Source: Rhodospirillales bacterium
Lineage (GTDB): Bacteria; Pseudomonadota; Alphaproteobacteria; TMED109
DNA: 64,000 bases
NCBI GenBank assembly: GCA_028824295.1
Contig: JAPPED010000022.1
Location: 47,405 to 111,404, forward strand
Direction of reading: 5' to 3'
Shown here in pieces: positions 34,006 through 43,882 of this stretch. Position 1 is the stretch's first letter; each line of letters opens with the position of its first letter. The notes beneath the pieces are model-generated. The model had not been told where the DNA came from, ran no database searches, and was given only the letters and a program-made list of their open reading frames with translations. The position numbers were made by a program, and so were the translations under genes.

Positions 34006-35412
34006 CTAAGAATTCCAGGTGCCAGCCTTGACCAGTTCGTCGGCGACACGGTTCAGTGCACGCTCGAATAGCTCGAGCGCCTCGTCCACCTCGGACCTGC
34101 TGATGACCAGCGGCGGCGAAAACGACACCGCATCGCAAAGCGGCAGCGAGCGGGTGATGAGTCCCTCTTCCATCGAGTACTTGCTGAGCATGGGCCCAAC
34201 GAGCAGGTCGGGGTCGAACGCCTCCTTGGTCTCCCTGTCCTTGACCAATTCGACGGCCGCCAGCAGGGCATCGCCACGCACCTCGCCGACCAGCGGATGG
34301 TCGGCGGCGACCTCGCGCAGCCGTCGCTGGAAATAGGCGCCGACCTCGGCGCATTTCTGCGGCAGGTCCAGCCGCTCCATGATGTCAAGGTTGGCCATGG
34401 CCGCTGCGGCCGCGACGGGATGCGCGCTGTAGGTGTAGCCATGAGCGAACGCGGCGACGCCAGGGGGGCCTTCCTTGATGACTTCCCAGATCTCCTCGGA
34501 GATGATGCTGCCCGACATCGGCACGTAACCGCTCGTCAGCCCCTTGGCGATGGTCATCATGTCGGGTTCGATGGCGTAGGTCTCGGACCCGAACCAGTTG
34601 CCGGTCCTGCCGAAACCGGTGATCACTTCATCGGCGATCATCAACACGTCGTACTTGCGCAATACGCGCTGAATTTCCGGAAAGTAGCCCTCCGGCGGGA
34701 TGATCACGCCGCCGGCGCCCATCACGGGTTCCGCAATGAATGCCGCCACCGTCTCGGGGCCCTCCGCGAGAATCATTTCCTCAAGCTTCTGCGCGCACGC
34801 ACGTGAGAAGTCGCGCTCGCTCATGCCCGGCTCGGCGTGCCGCCAGTAGTGCGGAGTCTCGGTATGAAGGACCATCGGCAACGGCAGGTTGAACGCCGTA
34901 TGCACGTTCGACAGCCCGGTGAGGCTCGCCGTCGCTACGGTAACGCCGTGATAGGCGCGCTTGCGGGAGATGATCTTCCGCTTTTCGGGCTTGCCGCGCA
35001 GATTGTTGTAGTACCAGACTAGCTTGACGTTGGTGTCGTTGGCGTCCGAGCCCGAGTTGCCGAAACTTACCTTGCTCATGTTGTCGGGCACGAGACGCAG
35101 GAGCCGGTCCGCGAGCCGAATGGGCGCCTCCGTCCCCATCGAGAAGAAGCTGTGGTAGTAGGCCAGTTCATCCGCCTGCGCCGCGATCGCGTCGACCACC
35201 TCCTTGTGTCCCCACCCGATGTTGACGCACCAAAGGCCGGCTACGGCATCGATGTATTGCTTGCCCGCCGAATTGGTAAGCCGCACGCCGCTTCCCGACA
35301 CAATGATCTCGGGACCGGTCTCAAGATGTGATTTGAGCGCCGTGTAGCCGTGCAGAAAGCTCTGCTTGTCCATTTCCTCGAGAGAGAGATTGTGGTCCTG
35401 TCTGATTTCCAT
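34006..35412 (-). CDS. Class-III (omega) aminotransferase
   Basis: A 468-residue PLP enzyme that moves amino groups from omega- or beta-amino donors, commonly to pyruvate. The PLP lysine is K290 in TIAKGLTSGYVPMSG, with D261 in IADEVITGFGRTG pairing with the pyridine nitrogen. FGNSGSDANDTNVKL and AYHGVT are phosphate- and ring-binding blocks. Such enzymes act on taurine, beta-alanine, putrescine or aromatic amines. Which one applies here is not decidable. Neighbouring pyruvate-aldolase and flavin oxidoreductase genes suggest a catabolic locus. Confidence 0.9.
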   Translation of the reverse strand: MEIRQDHNLSLEEMDKQSFLHGYTALKSHLETGPEIIVSGSGVRLTNSAGKQYIDAVAGLWCVNIGWGHKEVVDAIAAQADELAYYHSFFSMGTEAPIRLADRLLRLVPDNMSKVSFGNSGSDANDTNVKLVWYYNNLRGKPEKRKIISRKRAYHGVTVATASLTGLSNVHTAFNLPLPMVLHTETPHYWRHAEPGMSERDFSRACAQKLEEMILAEGPETVAAFIAEPVMGAGGVIIPPEGYFPEIQRVLRKYDVLMIADEVITGFGRTGNWFGSETYAIEPDMMTIAKGLTSGYVPMSGSIISEEIWEVIKEGPPGVAAFAHGYTYSAHPVAAAAAMANLDIMERLDLPQKCAEVGAYFQRRLREVAADHPLVGEVRGDALLAAVELVKDRETKEAFDPDLLVGPMLSKYSMEEGLITRSLPLCDAVSFSPPLVISRSEVDEALELFERALNRVADELVKAGTWNS

Positions 35413-35632
35413 CTCCGGTCCCCCGCCGCCGTCGCCGGTCGATTGGCCGCCGCCTGACCCCTGTTTCCGCCTGCCTTGACCGGCAGTGGCCCGGCGCGAA
35501 GCCCGATCATAGACACCGGACCCGCGTTGCAGGCCAGCGGCCGCAGGACGATCCTCGCGCTGCCGCTTGCGTCAAGCGACCAAATTCGCGAGAACCAACC
35601 GTTTGGCAGGAACGCACGGACCGCAGGGACAC

Positions 35633-36745
35633 ATGAAAAGCCGCCTCTTCGCCCCCATCACGCTCCGCGAACTGGAGCTTGCGAACCGGATCGTGGTCTC
35701 GCCCATGTGCCAATACCAGGCCGTGAACGGAGCAGCCCAAGACTGGCACCTGATGAATCTGGGCCAGTACGCCATGGGGGCCGCTGGACTGGTGTTCGCC
35801 GAGGCCACCCACGTTGCGCCGGAGGCGCGGATTACCCATCGCTGCCTCGGTCTCTGGTCGGACGAAACGGAAGCGGCGCTCGCCCGGGTCGTGAACTTCT
35901 GCCGCGAGCACGGGGTCACCGCGCTCGCCGTCCAGCTGGCCCATGCCGGACGCAAGGCGTCCTGTGATCCACCCTTGTCCGGCGGGAAGCCATTGGGGCA
36001 AGAACGGGGAGCTTGGACCACGTTGGCGCCCTCACCGATTCCCTACGACGAGGGTTGGCACGTGCCGACGGCCCTGGACCGCTCCGGGATGGCTCGGGTC
36101 AAGCAGCAGTTCGTCCAGGCGGCGAAACGGGCGGCCCGTCTGGGCTTTGATGTCGCCGAGGTGCACGCCGCCCATGGGTACCTGCTATCGGAATTCCTTT
36201 CGCCGCTGTCCAATCAGCGCGAGGACGCCTACGGCGGCAGCCGGGAGAACCGGATGCGCCTGCTGCTGGAGATCTTCGAAGCCGTCCGCGCTGTCTGGCC
36301 CAAGGCCCGCCCCCTCGGGGTCAGGATCTCGGCCAGCGAATGGGTGGAAGCCGGTTGGGATATCGCGGACAGCGTCGCGCTCGCACACGAACTGAAGGCA
36401 GCGGGCTGCGACTTCCTGGATGTTTCCTCGGGCGGGAACCATCCGAAGCAGGCAATATCGCTGGGCCCCGGTTATCAGGTTCCGTTCGCGGAACGCATCA
36501 AGACGGAAACCGGTATCACCACCATGGCCGTCGGCATGATCACCGAGCCACGGCAGGCCGAGGACATCATCGCCTCGGGCAAGGCGGACATGGTGGCATT
36601 GGCCCGGGGGATGATGTTCGACCCCCGCTGGGCCTGGCACGCCGCGGAGGAACTCGGCGCCGACACGGCGTACGCCCGGCAGTACGCGCGCTGCCATCCC
36701 TCCGGCCGCCCCCAGGTGTTCCCGGTCCGGCAGGTCGCCAGCTAG
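35633..36745 (+). CDS. NADH:flavin oxidoreductase, Old Yellow Enzyme (YqjM/XenA-like)
   Basis: A 370-residue FMN enzyme that reduces activated C=C bonds using NAD(P)H. It begins RLFAPITLRELELANRIVVSPMCQY, where the Cys in MCQY is the flavin-tuning residue of the YqjM class. HAGRKAS, VHAAHGYLLSEFLSPLSN and DAYGGSRENR are further signatures. The ATG at 35633 begins the conserved domain; the frame is open 66 bases further up. It is transcribed divergently from the aminotransferase. Confidence 0.92.
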   Translation: MKSRLFAPITLRELELANRIVVSPMCQYQAVNGAAQDWHLMNLGQYAMGAAGLVFAEATHVAPEARITHRCLGLWSDETEAALARVVNFCREHGVTALAVQLAHAGRKASCDPPLSGGKPLGQERGAWTTLAPSPIPYDEGWHVPTALDRSGMARVKQQFVQAAKRAARLGFDVAEVHAAHGYLLSEFLSPLSNQREDAYGGSRENRMRLLLEIFEAVRAVWPKARPLGVRISASEWVEAGWDIADSVALAHELKAAGCDFLDVSSGGNHPKQAISLGPGYQVPFAERIKTETGITTMAVGMITEPRQAEDIIASGKADMVALARGMMFDPRWAWHAAEELGADTAYARQYARCHPSGRPQVFPVRQVAS

Positions 36746-37150
36746 CAGTCTGGCATCACGGGACCCGCGTGCATCCGGCGCCTGAGGGGCCGTCGGCAAT
36801 AGTCAGTTTTTGCCTGTCGCCGCCTCGCTCAAGGACCGCAACCGCGATTCGGAAGACGCGTCCCTGCGGTCGTACTCAAGCCCGACCCGCGTTGGTGAGC
36901 CGAACGAGCATGACCTGTGGACGACCCCCGCGGTCGGGGTAAGTGACGGAGTCGCCCCGCTCATCGAACTTTGTGGGAGTACCAGCGGACCCGTCGCATC
37001 GCCGCGATCCCCGATCCTGCGCCGGCGACCGGGTACTGCCCGCTGTAGCTGCCGGACCGCCCGAAAAGGTATTTTCGAGAGGTCGACCATGGGCCTAGCT
37101 GATATGATTCAGCTGGGTAACGGAAAGGCCACCGCCGAAAAGAGGAAGTG
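36746..37150. other. Leader region upstream of dxs
   Basis: These 405 bases precede dxs. They hold a CGAAAA-GGTA-TTTTCG hairpin (37062-37077) and a short ORF at 37089 that ends on the dxs start codon. No xseB or ispA, the frequent partners of dxs, is visible. No known riboswitch was recognised. Confidence 0.4.
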
Positions 37151-37151
37151 A
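37089..37151 (+). CDS. Possible 20-codon leader ORF coupled to dxs
   Basis: An ATG at 37089, preceded by AGAGG at six to seven bases, opens a 20-codon frame ([20 protein letters not shown]). Its TGA overlaps the dxs ATG (TGATG). The layout would allow translational coupling. It may equally be the tail of a longer unrecognised frame or chance, since no homology is recognised. Confidence 0.22.
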   Translation: MGLADMIQLGNGKATAEKRK

Positions 37152-39049
37152 TGCCTGAGACACCTCTGCTGGACACCGTCGGGGATCCGAGCGAACTCAG
37201 AGCCCTGCGGCCGGACCAGCTGCGACAGGTCGCCGACGAACTGCGAGCAGAGACGATCGATACGGTTTCCGTGACGGGCGGCCACCTCGGCGCCGGCCTG
37301 GGCGTGGTCGAACTCACCGTTGCGCTCCACTACCTGTTTGACACGCCTTCCGATCGCATCATCTGGGATGTCGGACATCAGGTTTACCCTCACAAGATCC
37401 TGACCGGTCGACGCGACCGTATCCGTACCCTTCGCCAGGGCGGTGGATTGTCAGGCTTCACCAAGCGATCCGAAAGCGAGTACGACCCGTTCGGCGCAGC
37501 ACACGCGTCGACCTCCATCTCGTCCGCCCTCGGGTTTTCTGTCGCCCGCGATCTCCAGGGAAGAGACAACAAGGTCGTCGCCGTCATCGGCGACGGCGCG
37601 ATGACCGGCGGCATGGCCTTCGAGGGACTCAACAACGCCGGTGCAATGGCCAACAAGCTGATCCTAGTCCTCAATGACAATGAGATGTCGATCGCACCCC
37701 CGGTGGGGGCACTGTCGGCGTACTTGTCGCGTCTGATTTCGTCCAAGTCGTATCGGTCTCTGCGTGATATCGGATTGCAGATGTCAAGGCGGTTTCCAGA
37801 CTCGTTGCAACGGTCGGCGCGTCGAGCCGAGAGCTATGCACGGAGCTTGCTGACCGGCGGTACGCTGTTCGAACAGTTGGGCATGTTCTACGTGGGTCCG
37901 ATCGACGGCCATAACATCGACCATCTGGTTCCGGTGCTGCGCAACGTACGCGATGACCAGGCCGAAGGACCCATTCTGGTTCACGTGGTGACGGAGAAGG
38001 GAAAGGGATATGCCCCGGCGGAAGGTTCAGAGGACAAGGGGCACGGCGTCGGCAAGTTCGACGTGGCCAGTGGCGCACCGAAGGGCGGCGGCGGCGCCAA
38101 CACTCCCCCGAGCTACACGCGCGTCTTCGCGGACGCCCTGATCGAGGAAGCACGCCGCGACGAGAAGATCGTGGCCATCACGGCTGCGATGCCCTCGGGG
38201 ACCGGCGTCGACCGCTTCGGAAAGATCTTCCCGGACCGAACCTTCGATGTCGGGCTGGCCGAGCAGCACGCAGTGACGTTCGCGGCCGGTCTGGCTGCCG
38301 AAGGGATGCGACCCTTTGCGGCCATCTATTCGACCTTCCTGCAGCGGGCATTCGACCAGATTGTCCACGACGTCGCCATCCAAAGCCTGCCCGTTCGATT
38401 CGCCATCGATCGGGCCGGCTTCGTCGGGGCAGACGGGCAAACGCACTGTGGCGCGTTCGATATCACCTACCTTGGCTGCCTTCCCGGCACAGTGCTCATG
38501 GCGGCCGCAGACGAAGCTGAATTGGTCCATATGGTGACCACTGCAGTTAGCATCGATGATCGCCCGTGCGCGTTCCGCTATCCCCGTGGAAGCGGCGTTG
38601 GGGTCACTCTTCCGGACGTTCCGGAAGTGCTGCCGATCGGTCGAGGTCGCATCATCCAGGAGGGTACGGCGGTCGCCCTGCTCTCGTACGGCTCACGGCT
38701 GCAGGACTGCCTCAAGGCTGCTGAAGAACTCGGTGCCAACGGCCTCTCGACGACCGTGGCAGATGCCCGCTTCGCGAAGCCGCTCGACGAGGACCTGGTC
38801 AAGCGCCTCGCGGCCAACCACCAGGTGTTGGTCACGGTCGAAGAGGGTTCGATCGGTGGATTTGCCTCCCAAGTGATGCACCTGCTTGCACGGGAGGGTG
38901 TGTTCGACTCCGGGCTGGCGTACCGCCCGATGGTCATGCCTGACATGTTCCTTGACCACGATACGCCTGCCGCGCAAGTTGAACGCGCCGGATTGGACGG
39001 CGCCCGCATCGTTACAACCGTGCACAGGGCGCTTGGAAAAACGGCATAG
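37151..39049 (+). CDS. dxs: 1-deoxy-D-xylulose-5-phosphate synthase
   Basis: A 632-residue thiamine-diphosphate enzyme. It condenses pyruvate and glyceraldehyde-3-phosphate, the first step of the MEP isoprenoid pathway. TPP binding is at [20 protein letters not shown] (the GDG...N motif), the catalytic Glu is in [15 protein letters not shown], and [13 protein letters not shown] is at the N-terminus. Length is normal. A GTG lies directly before the chosen ATG. It follows a possible leader ORF and ends at a hairpin. Confidence 0.97.
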   Translation: MPETPLLDTVGDPSELRALRPDQLRQVADELRAETIDTVSVTGGHLGAGLGVVELTVALHYLFDTPSDRIIWDVGHQVYPHKILTGRRDRIRTLRQGGGLSGFTKRSESEYDPFGAAHASTSISSALGFSVARDLQGRDNKVVAVIGDGAMTGGMAFEGLNNAGAMANKLILVLNDNEMSIAPPVGALSAYLSRLISSKSYRSLRDIGLQMSRRFPDSLQRSARRAESYARSLLTGGTLFEQLGMFYVGPIDGHNIDHLVPVLRNVRDDQAEGPILVHVVTEKGKGYAPAEGSEDKGHGVGKFDVASGAPKGGGGANTPPSYTRVFADALIEEARRDEKIVAITAAMPSGTGVDRFGKIFPDRTFDVGLAEQHAVTFAAGLAAEGMRPFAAIYSTFLQRAFDQIVHDVAIQSLPVRFAIDRAGFVGADGQTHCGAFDITYLGCLPGTVLMAAADEAELVHMVTTAVSIDDRPCAFRYPRGSGVGVTLPDVPEVLPIGRGRIIQEGTAVALLSYGSRLQDCLKAAEELGANGLSTTVADARFAKPLDEDLVKRLAANHQVLVTVEEGSIGGFASQVMHLLAREGVFDSGLAYRPMVMPDMFLDHDTPAAQVERAGLDGARIVTTVHRALGKTA

Positions 39050-39052
39050 CCA

Positions 39053-39072
39053 GGCCGCGTGGCGGCCACGGT
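39053..39072 (+). terminator. Possible terminator after dxs
   Basis: A perfect hairpin GGCCGC-GTG-GCGGCC (39053-39067) starts four bases after the dxs stop. It is followed by ACGGTTTCC, only a weak T-run. It may be a terminator or simply a processing hairpin. Confidence 0.35.
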
Positions 39073-39609
39073 TTCCTCGACCCCGCCCCCGACCGCCTTG
39101 CCGCACGCTTGGGCGGACAACCGTGCGCGGCGCGGGGCATCGGACATGACCAGCATCGAGCAACGCTGGTATTCGGGCCCACCGCCGTCCCGCAGCGGGT
39201 TGAGGCGCTACGCTTCCGAACGCGGTTGAACGGTAGCCGGTGAGAGCCGCCCAGAACGGTTACCGGAACGGTCACACCGACGACTGACGCCCCCCTTGGC
39301 GCGATCTCCTCCGGCATCATGGCGAACAGCCCTGCATTCTCCGAGCCGATCGCAGTTGCGCACGTCCCCATTCTCGGGTTGAACTCCCGTTCGAATCTGC
39401 GCGTTTTTTGACACCATCGAGGAGACAACCCCTCGCCTATGGTTTGGTGGCCGGCCTGTACGGGGCGCACACGAGCCGTGTCGTCGCCGCGATGCTGGTC
39501 AGCACGGCCTGCCGGCCCTTGCCCAACGTCGTGCGGCTAACAGTGAACGTCTTCATACCCAGGTGAGCCGAAATACGAAATACGACAACTTCCAACGTGA
39601 GCAGCAATG

Positions 39610-39630
39610 TGCGAATAAGTTGCATTCGCA
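39610..39630. promoter_or_regulatory. Fur-box-like 21-bp palindrome
   Basis: TGCGAAT (39610-39616) and ATTCGCA (39624-39630) are perfect inverted arms with a 7-base centre. The arms and total length match the proteobacterial ferric-uptake-regulator box style (TGCGAAT...ATTCGCA). No recognisable iron-uptake gene follows on either strand, so the regulated target is unclear. Confidence 0.45.
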
Positions 39631-39724
39631 TATGTTCTCTGGTAAGGTGTCCCGCGTTGCGACCGAGAAGTCGGCAGCGATGGAGGGATGCACACCGCCA
39701 GCTGCCTCGGTAACAGCAGTGCGG

Positions 39725-39790
39725 CCAGGGAGCCTGTCCGTCCGTCCGCCAATCCCGCGGCCGGCACCTCCTCACGAACAGGCTCCCTGG
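39725..39790. repeat. 13-base perfect inverted repeat with 40-base loop
   Basis: CCAGGGAGCCTGT (39725-39737) is the exact reverse complement of ACAGGCTCCCTGG (39778-39790). It could form a strong RNA hairpin or be the ends of a small element. No transposase or flanking direct repeat was found. Confidence 0.5.
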
Positions 39791-40083
39791 CGCCAATCTT
39801 AGGGGGTCACGGCGTCGAAACAGCTGGCATCCAGCAACCCGTTCAGGGATACCCTTTCGCACAACCGGCACTGCGCGGCACGACTGGACCCCTGCCGGTG
39901 TGAAACGCATCTGCGTCGCCACCTTCGTCCAGGTCTGGCCGCACCCATGCCAGCGGCAACGTGAAGGCCGCGAAGGTCCCGCCCCACTGCTCTAGGCTAA
40001 TCGCTCACGAGATCGGCTAAGCCGATCGGAGTGACGACGCCGCGCCCACTGCGCCACCGAGCGGCACCAGTAATCCTTGGGAA

Positions 40084-41283
40084 TTAACCGCTCGCTTCTG
40101 AAATGAGCCCTTCGGTGACCGGGGCGCCCGGCTCTGCCGGAAACCCGTACAGCCGAGCCGCGTTTTCCCACAGGACCTTGCGCTGGATCCGGGGCTCCAC
40201 CCCCGCCATCTCGCGGGCGATGAATTCCTGGCTGTCCGGCCACACGCCGTCCGGATGCGGGAAGTCCGAGCCCCACATCACGTTGTCTTCACCGAGTACG
40301 TCGATCAGACGAATGCCGATGGGATCGCTCTGGTAGGTGGCGTAGCACTGGCGGCGCCAGTACTCGGACGGCTTCATCTTGAGCTCAAGGTCCCGGAACT
40401 GATCCTCCCACTCAAGATCCATATGCTCGAGCACGTACGGAATCCATCCGATCCCAGCTTCACCGATAACGAGCCTCACTCTCGGATACCGCTCGAGCAC
40501 GCCGCCGTAGATCGCCTCCATCAACTTGTCGGCCATCTTGAGCTGGAAGCCGGTGATGAACGTGGCGAAGGCTGCCCGCCACTCGAGCCGAGTAAGGCCT
40601 TCCGGCTCCGGTTGCCTGCCGCCAATGGTGTGGATGTGAACGGGCAGCCCGCTGGCGTCCACCGCCTCCCAAAGCGGGTTCCAGTGGTGGTGATAAAGCG
40701 GCTTCATGTCGAGGGTATTGGCGATCTCGAGACCGCGAACGATGCCCCGCTTCGTAACCCGCTCGATCTCAACGACGGCAGCCCCAACATCGTGATTCGG
40801 AACGCAGGCAATGCCGGCAAAACGGTCGCGGTTGGAAGCGCAGAAATCGGCGAGCCACGAGTTGTAGATGCGCATCACCTCGGCGGCGGCTTCTGGATCG
40901 TTCAACCGGTTCGCTGCCCCTAGGATTCCGTAGAGGACCTCGCCACGCACGCCGTCGAGTTCCTGGTCCCGGACCCGCAATTCCGGATCCGTGAGACGGC
41001 GGACTCCCCGCTGCCCGTCTTCGTAAAGCCCTTGGGCAGCCATTCGGTCCGACCGGTGAATCTCGCCGGGCACGTATTCCCTCCCTGCCGACCCCATGCC
41101 GTTCACCAGCCCGAAATAGGCGCCACCCTTGGACACCCAGACGCCGCGCCCGCGCTCGTCCCGGTCCACGTAGGGCATGCGGTCCCTGAGGCGCTCCGGC
41201 GCCATTGCCGTGAAGAGGTCGGGCGGCAGCCAGATGAGATCGATATGGCAGTCGGCCGAGACTACCTTCCCTCGAAGATCCAT
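40084..41283 (-). CDS. Amidohydrolase family 2 (PF04909-type) metal-dependent hydrolase/decarboxylase
   Basis: A 399-residue TIM-barrel enzyme of the group that includes aminocarboxymuconate-semialdehyde decarboxylase and related acid decarboxylases or hydrolases. Metal-binding motifs are SADCHIDL at the N-terminus and MWGSDFPHPDGVWP near the C-terminus, with RLVIGEAGIGWIPYVLEHMD between. In this family the Asp of GSDFPH is catalytic. It precedes a DMT exporter and a beta-hydroxyacid dehydrogenase on the same strand, but gaps of about 250 bases make a single operon uncertain. Substrate unknown. Confidence 0.85.
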   Translation of the reverse strand: MDLRGKVVSADCHIDLIWLPPDLFTAMAPERLRDRMPYVDRDERGRGVWVSKGGAYFGLVNGMGSAGREYVPGEIHRSDRMAAQGLYEDGQRGVRRLTDPELRVRDQELDGVRGEVLYGILGAANRLNDPEAAAEVMRIYNSWLADFCASNRDRFAGIACVPNHDVGAAVVEIERVTKRGIVRGLEIANTLDMKPLYHHHWNPLWEAVDASGLPVHIHTIGGRQPEPEGLTRLEWRAAFATFITGFQLKMADKLMEAIYGGVLERYPRVRLVIGEAGIGWIPYVLEHMDLEWEDQFRDLELKMKPSEYWRRQCYATYQSDPIGIRLIDVLGEDNVMWGSDFPHPDGVWPDSQEFIAREMAGVEPRIQRKVLWENAARLYGFPAEPGAPVTEGLISEASG

Positions 41284-41532
41284 TTGGTTCCTATTTCCTT
41301 GTCCCGTGTTGGGCCGTCAATTTCACTCACCGGTTGTCGGGAACCAGCCGTAGCTGATCGGTTTCAATGGTTTGGTCGGTTCCAGCGTAGCGTATTCGAC
41401 GAACAGTCACCGCTCCCTTTGCAGGCTCTGCAAGGACTTCTGGTCAACTCCGCCGCAACCAACATTTCATCGGCCTGTCGCGACACCGTCGGCCTGCAGG
41501 GGCAAGGAGGGAATGACAGTTAGTTCAGCGAG

Positions 41533-42453
41533 TTAGCTTCGGGTGGTGCGTCGGTACGTGTAGATGCCCGCGAGCACGATGAGGCCTGCTCCAGCCAACG
41601 TGTTGATACCCGGTACCGTGTCGAAAAGGAGAATCCCGTAGCTGACCGCAAACAGGAGTTGGATGTACGTCAAGGGGCCCAGTTTGCTCGCCTGGACCCG
41701 GGCAAAGGCGAAGCCCGCCAGATACTGGCCAAGTGCACCGAAACCACCGATCACTGCCAGCATGCCCCAGCCCGCGGCATCCGGCATCTGCCAATCGAAC
41801 GGTACGGTTGCGCTGGTTGCCACGACCCCCGCCAGCGAGGAATAGAGAAGGCCGGTTTCCGGCGGGTCGACCACGGACACGAACCGGCTGGACAGCATGT
41901 AGAACGCGAAGAGAAACGCGCCCGTGATGCCGGCCGCCACACCCGTCAGCGTACCGGGCGGCAGCGCGTCCGGATTCCCCGTCATCGCGGCGATCAGCGC
42001 AAACGGCTGCACCACGATCAAGACACCGACAAAGCCAATCAGAGCGGCGCACCATTCCTGCCAGCCGACGCGTTCGCCCAGCGTCACCCCGGACAGCACC
42101 GACATGATGAGCGGGGCGGTAAAGATGATCGCCGTCGCCTCGGCGATGGGCAGCCGCGCAAGCGCGTGGAAGTAGAAGAACGTCATGCCGAAGAGGAACA
42201 CGGACCGGACGATCTGTGCGCGTGGGCGATGACTCCGGTGGAAGCGTGGTCCTCGTCCGAGCACCCTGAGTACGGCCATCACCGCGACGATGAGAATGAA
42301 GTGGAAGGTGTATCGGGCCCACACCACCTGCAGCACGGGAAACGTCTGCGACAACCACTTCCCGTACGCCTCCATCGTCGAGAACGACAGGAGCATGCAG
42401 AAGAAGAAGAAAACTCCGACCTGCTGCGCGCTTGCCGTCTTATCCGTCGCCAT
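41533..42453 (-). CDS. EamA/DMT-superfamily membrane transporter
   Basis: A 306-residue integral membrane protein with about ten hydrophobic helices and two EamA repeats. The first repeat starts near VGVFFFFCMLLSF, and the second near GVAAGITGAFLFAFYML. Family members export amino acids or other metabolites, or import metabolites such as SAM. The ATG at 42453 is used because the preceding extension (LQPARHLG) is not part of the family. No ligand can be assigned. Confidence 0.87.
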   Translation of the reverse strand: MATDKTASAQQVGVFFFFCMLLSFSTMEAYGKWLSQTFPVLQVVWARYTFHFILIVAVMAVLRVLGRGPRFHRSHRPRAQIVRSVFLFGMTFFYFHALARLPIAEATAIIFTAPLIMSVLSGVTLGERVGWQEWCAALIGFVGVLIVVQPFALIAAMTGNPDALPPGTLTGVAAGITGAFLFAFYMLSSRFVSVVDPPETGLLYSSLAGVVATSATVPFDWQMPDAAGWGMLAVIGGFGALGQYLAGFAFARVQASKLGPLTYIQLLFAVSYGILLFDTVPGINTLAGAGLIVLAGIYTYRRTTRS

Positions 42454-42760
42454 CAACAAGAGCCCCAGGTGTCGTGCCGGTTGCAGGCGCCGCCTGCTTT
42501 CGTGCACGCACCGTTCCCCTCAGCCAGGCCGTACGTCGATGTGGCCGAGCAGAGCGGGACTTCTTTCGAAACTTCTGCACTGCGCCTGCTCCCCACCCTG
42601 TCCTGCGCCGGCACGGTCGGCTTCCTGCCTGTTCGCATGGGCTCGCGCACCCGGCCGTCGCGACCCGACCGCGGCGCCAAGAGGCGGCGCCCAATCGCTT
42701 CAGCGAGAAGGATCGATGGCAGACGCGCGGCGGCAGTGGTTCACGACGACCGCGCTCCGT

Positions 42761-43648
42761 TCAGACCGGGTCCCCCCGATAGAGCGCCGCGATTGCAGTA
42801 CTGTCGGCGCCGGCGTGTCCGCGCTGGACCATCAGCCGATGCAATTCGGCTGCTGTCACGGCCATGGGCATCGAGGATGCGGTAGCGCGCGCAAGATCGG
42901 ACACGGTGTCGAGGTCCTTGAGCATCGTTCTAATGTGCGATTCCACCGTCATGTCGCCGGCCACCATCTTCGGTAAGAACTGTTGCAGCAGCAGGGAGTC
43001 CGCGCGGCCTCCGGCGAGAGCTTCGGGGAGCCGGTCCGCGTCGATCCCTGCGCGTGCAGCGAGAGCTGCCGCTTCAGCGAGAACGGCGAACCCGCAACCG
43101 ACAATCGTCTGGTTGATCAGCTTCGTGGTCTGGCCCGCGCCGATCGGCCCCATCAGCGTGAAGCGGCGCGCCAGCACAGCGACGACCTCGCGGGCACGCT
43201 CGAAATCCGCTTCGTTGCCCCCGGCCATGACGGTCAGATTCCCGGTTTCGGCGCCGATCACCCCACCCGAAACGGGCGCGTCCATCCAGCGCATCCCCGT
43301 TTCCCGCTGCAGGCGCGCCGCCATGTCCCGGCAGGCGCCCGGGCGGATCGAGGACATGTCGACCAGCAACTTTCCGTCCGCGCCGCCGGCGGCAATACCC
43401 TCTTCGCCGAACACGACGGCCTCCACCGCTTCGGTATCGGAGAGGCAAGTGAACACCAGATCGGAAGCGCGAGCTACGTCGGCCGCCGTCTGCCGTCGCT
43501 CCGCACCGAGTTCGACGAACCGGTCGAGTTTGGCGGGGGTGCGTCCCCAGACCGCCACCCCGTAGTCCGCCTCGAGCAGCCGTACGGTCATCGGCGCTCC
43601 CATGAGGCCGAGGCCGATGTATCCGAGGCTCGGTTTGTGCTGACCCAT
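42761..43648 (-). CDS. 3-hydroxyisobutyrate dehydrogenase-like beta-hydroxyacid dehydrogenase
   Basis: A 295-residue NAD(P)-dependent dehydrogenase. The Rossmann motif GYIGLGLMGAPM starts at about residue 9. The substrate-binding block is DAPVSGGVIGAETGNLTVMAGG, and the catalytic Lys is in GAGQTTKLINQTI. Relatives oxidise 3-hydroxyisobutyrate (valine breakdown) or reduce tartronate semialdehyde and glyoxylate. It is divergent from a CoA transferase gene with a 234-base promoter gap. Confidence 0.9.
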   Translation of the reverse strand: MGQHKPSLGYIGLGLMGAPMTVRLLEADYGVAVWGRTPAKLDRFVELGAERRQTAADVARASDLVFTCLSDTEAVEAVVFGEEGIAAGGADGKLLVDMSSIRPGACRDMAARLQRETGMRWMDAPVSGGVIGAETGNLTVMAGGNEADFERAREVVAVLARRFTLMGPIGAGQTTKLINQTIVGCGFAVLAEAAALAARAGIDADRLPEALAGGRADSLLLQQFLPKMVAGDMTVESHIRTMLKDLDTVSDLARATASSMPMAVTAAELHRLMVQRGHAGADSTAIAALYRGDPV

Positions 43649-43882
43649 GGCATTCCCTCCTGGCTTCGTCTGTCCGAGCCGGGTTGTCGACGGCGCTTCG
43701 CTTCAGCCGCTCCCGCGCAGCTCCCGAGGAGCATAGAGACCGGCTGCAAGGAATCTGCGCAGCTGTCCCCGGCTCTCCGAGAACGCTGCCACCAAGGCCA
43801 CGGCTCGCGCGGAGCGACAGGCGCTATACACTCCGCGCCGGTTAGTCCGGCTGGCCCCTTTTCCACCGCATATGGAGAGCTC

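Larger units (their letters stand above)
39073..40083. other. Gene-poor interval with palindromes
   Basis: About 1 kb without a supported gene between dxs and an amidohydrolase. Frames present are short and lack motifs. It holds a Fur-box-like palindrome (39610-39630) and a 13-base perfect inverted repeat (39725-39737 with 39778-39790). It could be the decayed remains of an iron-regulated gene; no protein remnant was recognised. Confidence 0.4.

Noticed and set aside
42983..43882. Upstream extension of the CoA-transferase frame by about 300 codons
   Set aside because: It runs antisense to the 3-hydroxyisobutyrate-dehydrogenase-like gene and lacks domain sequence; the real start is the GTG at 43883.
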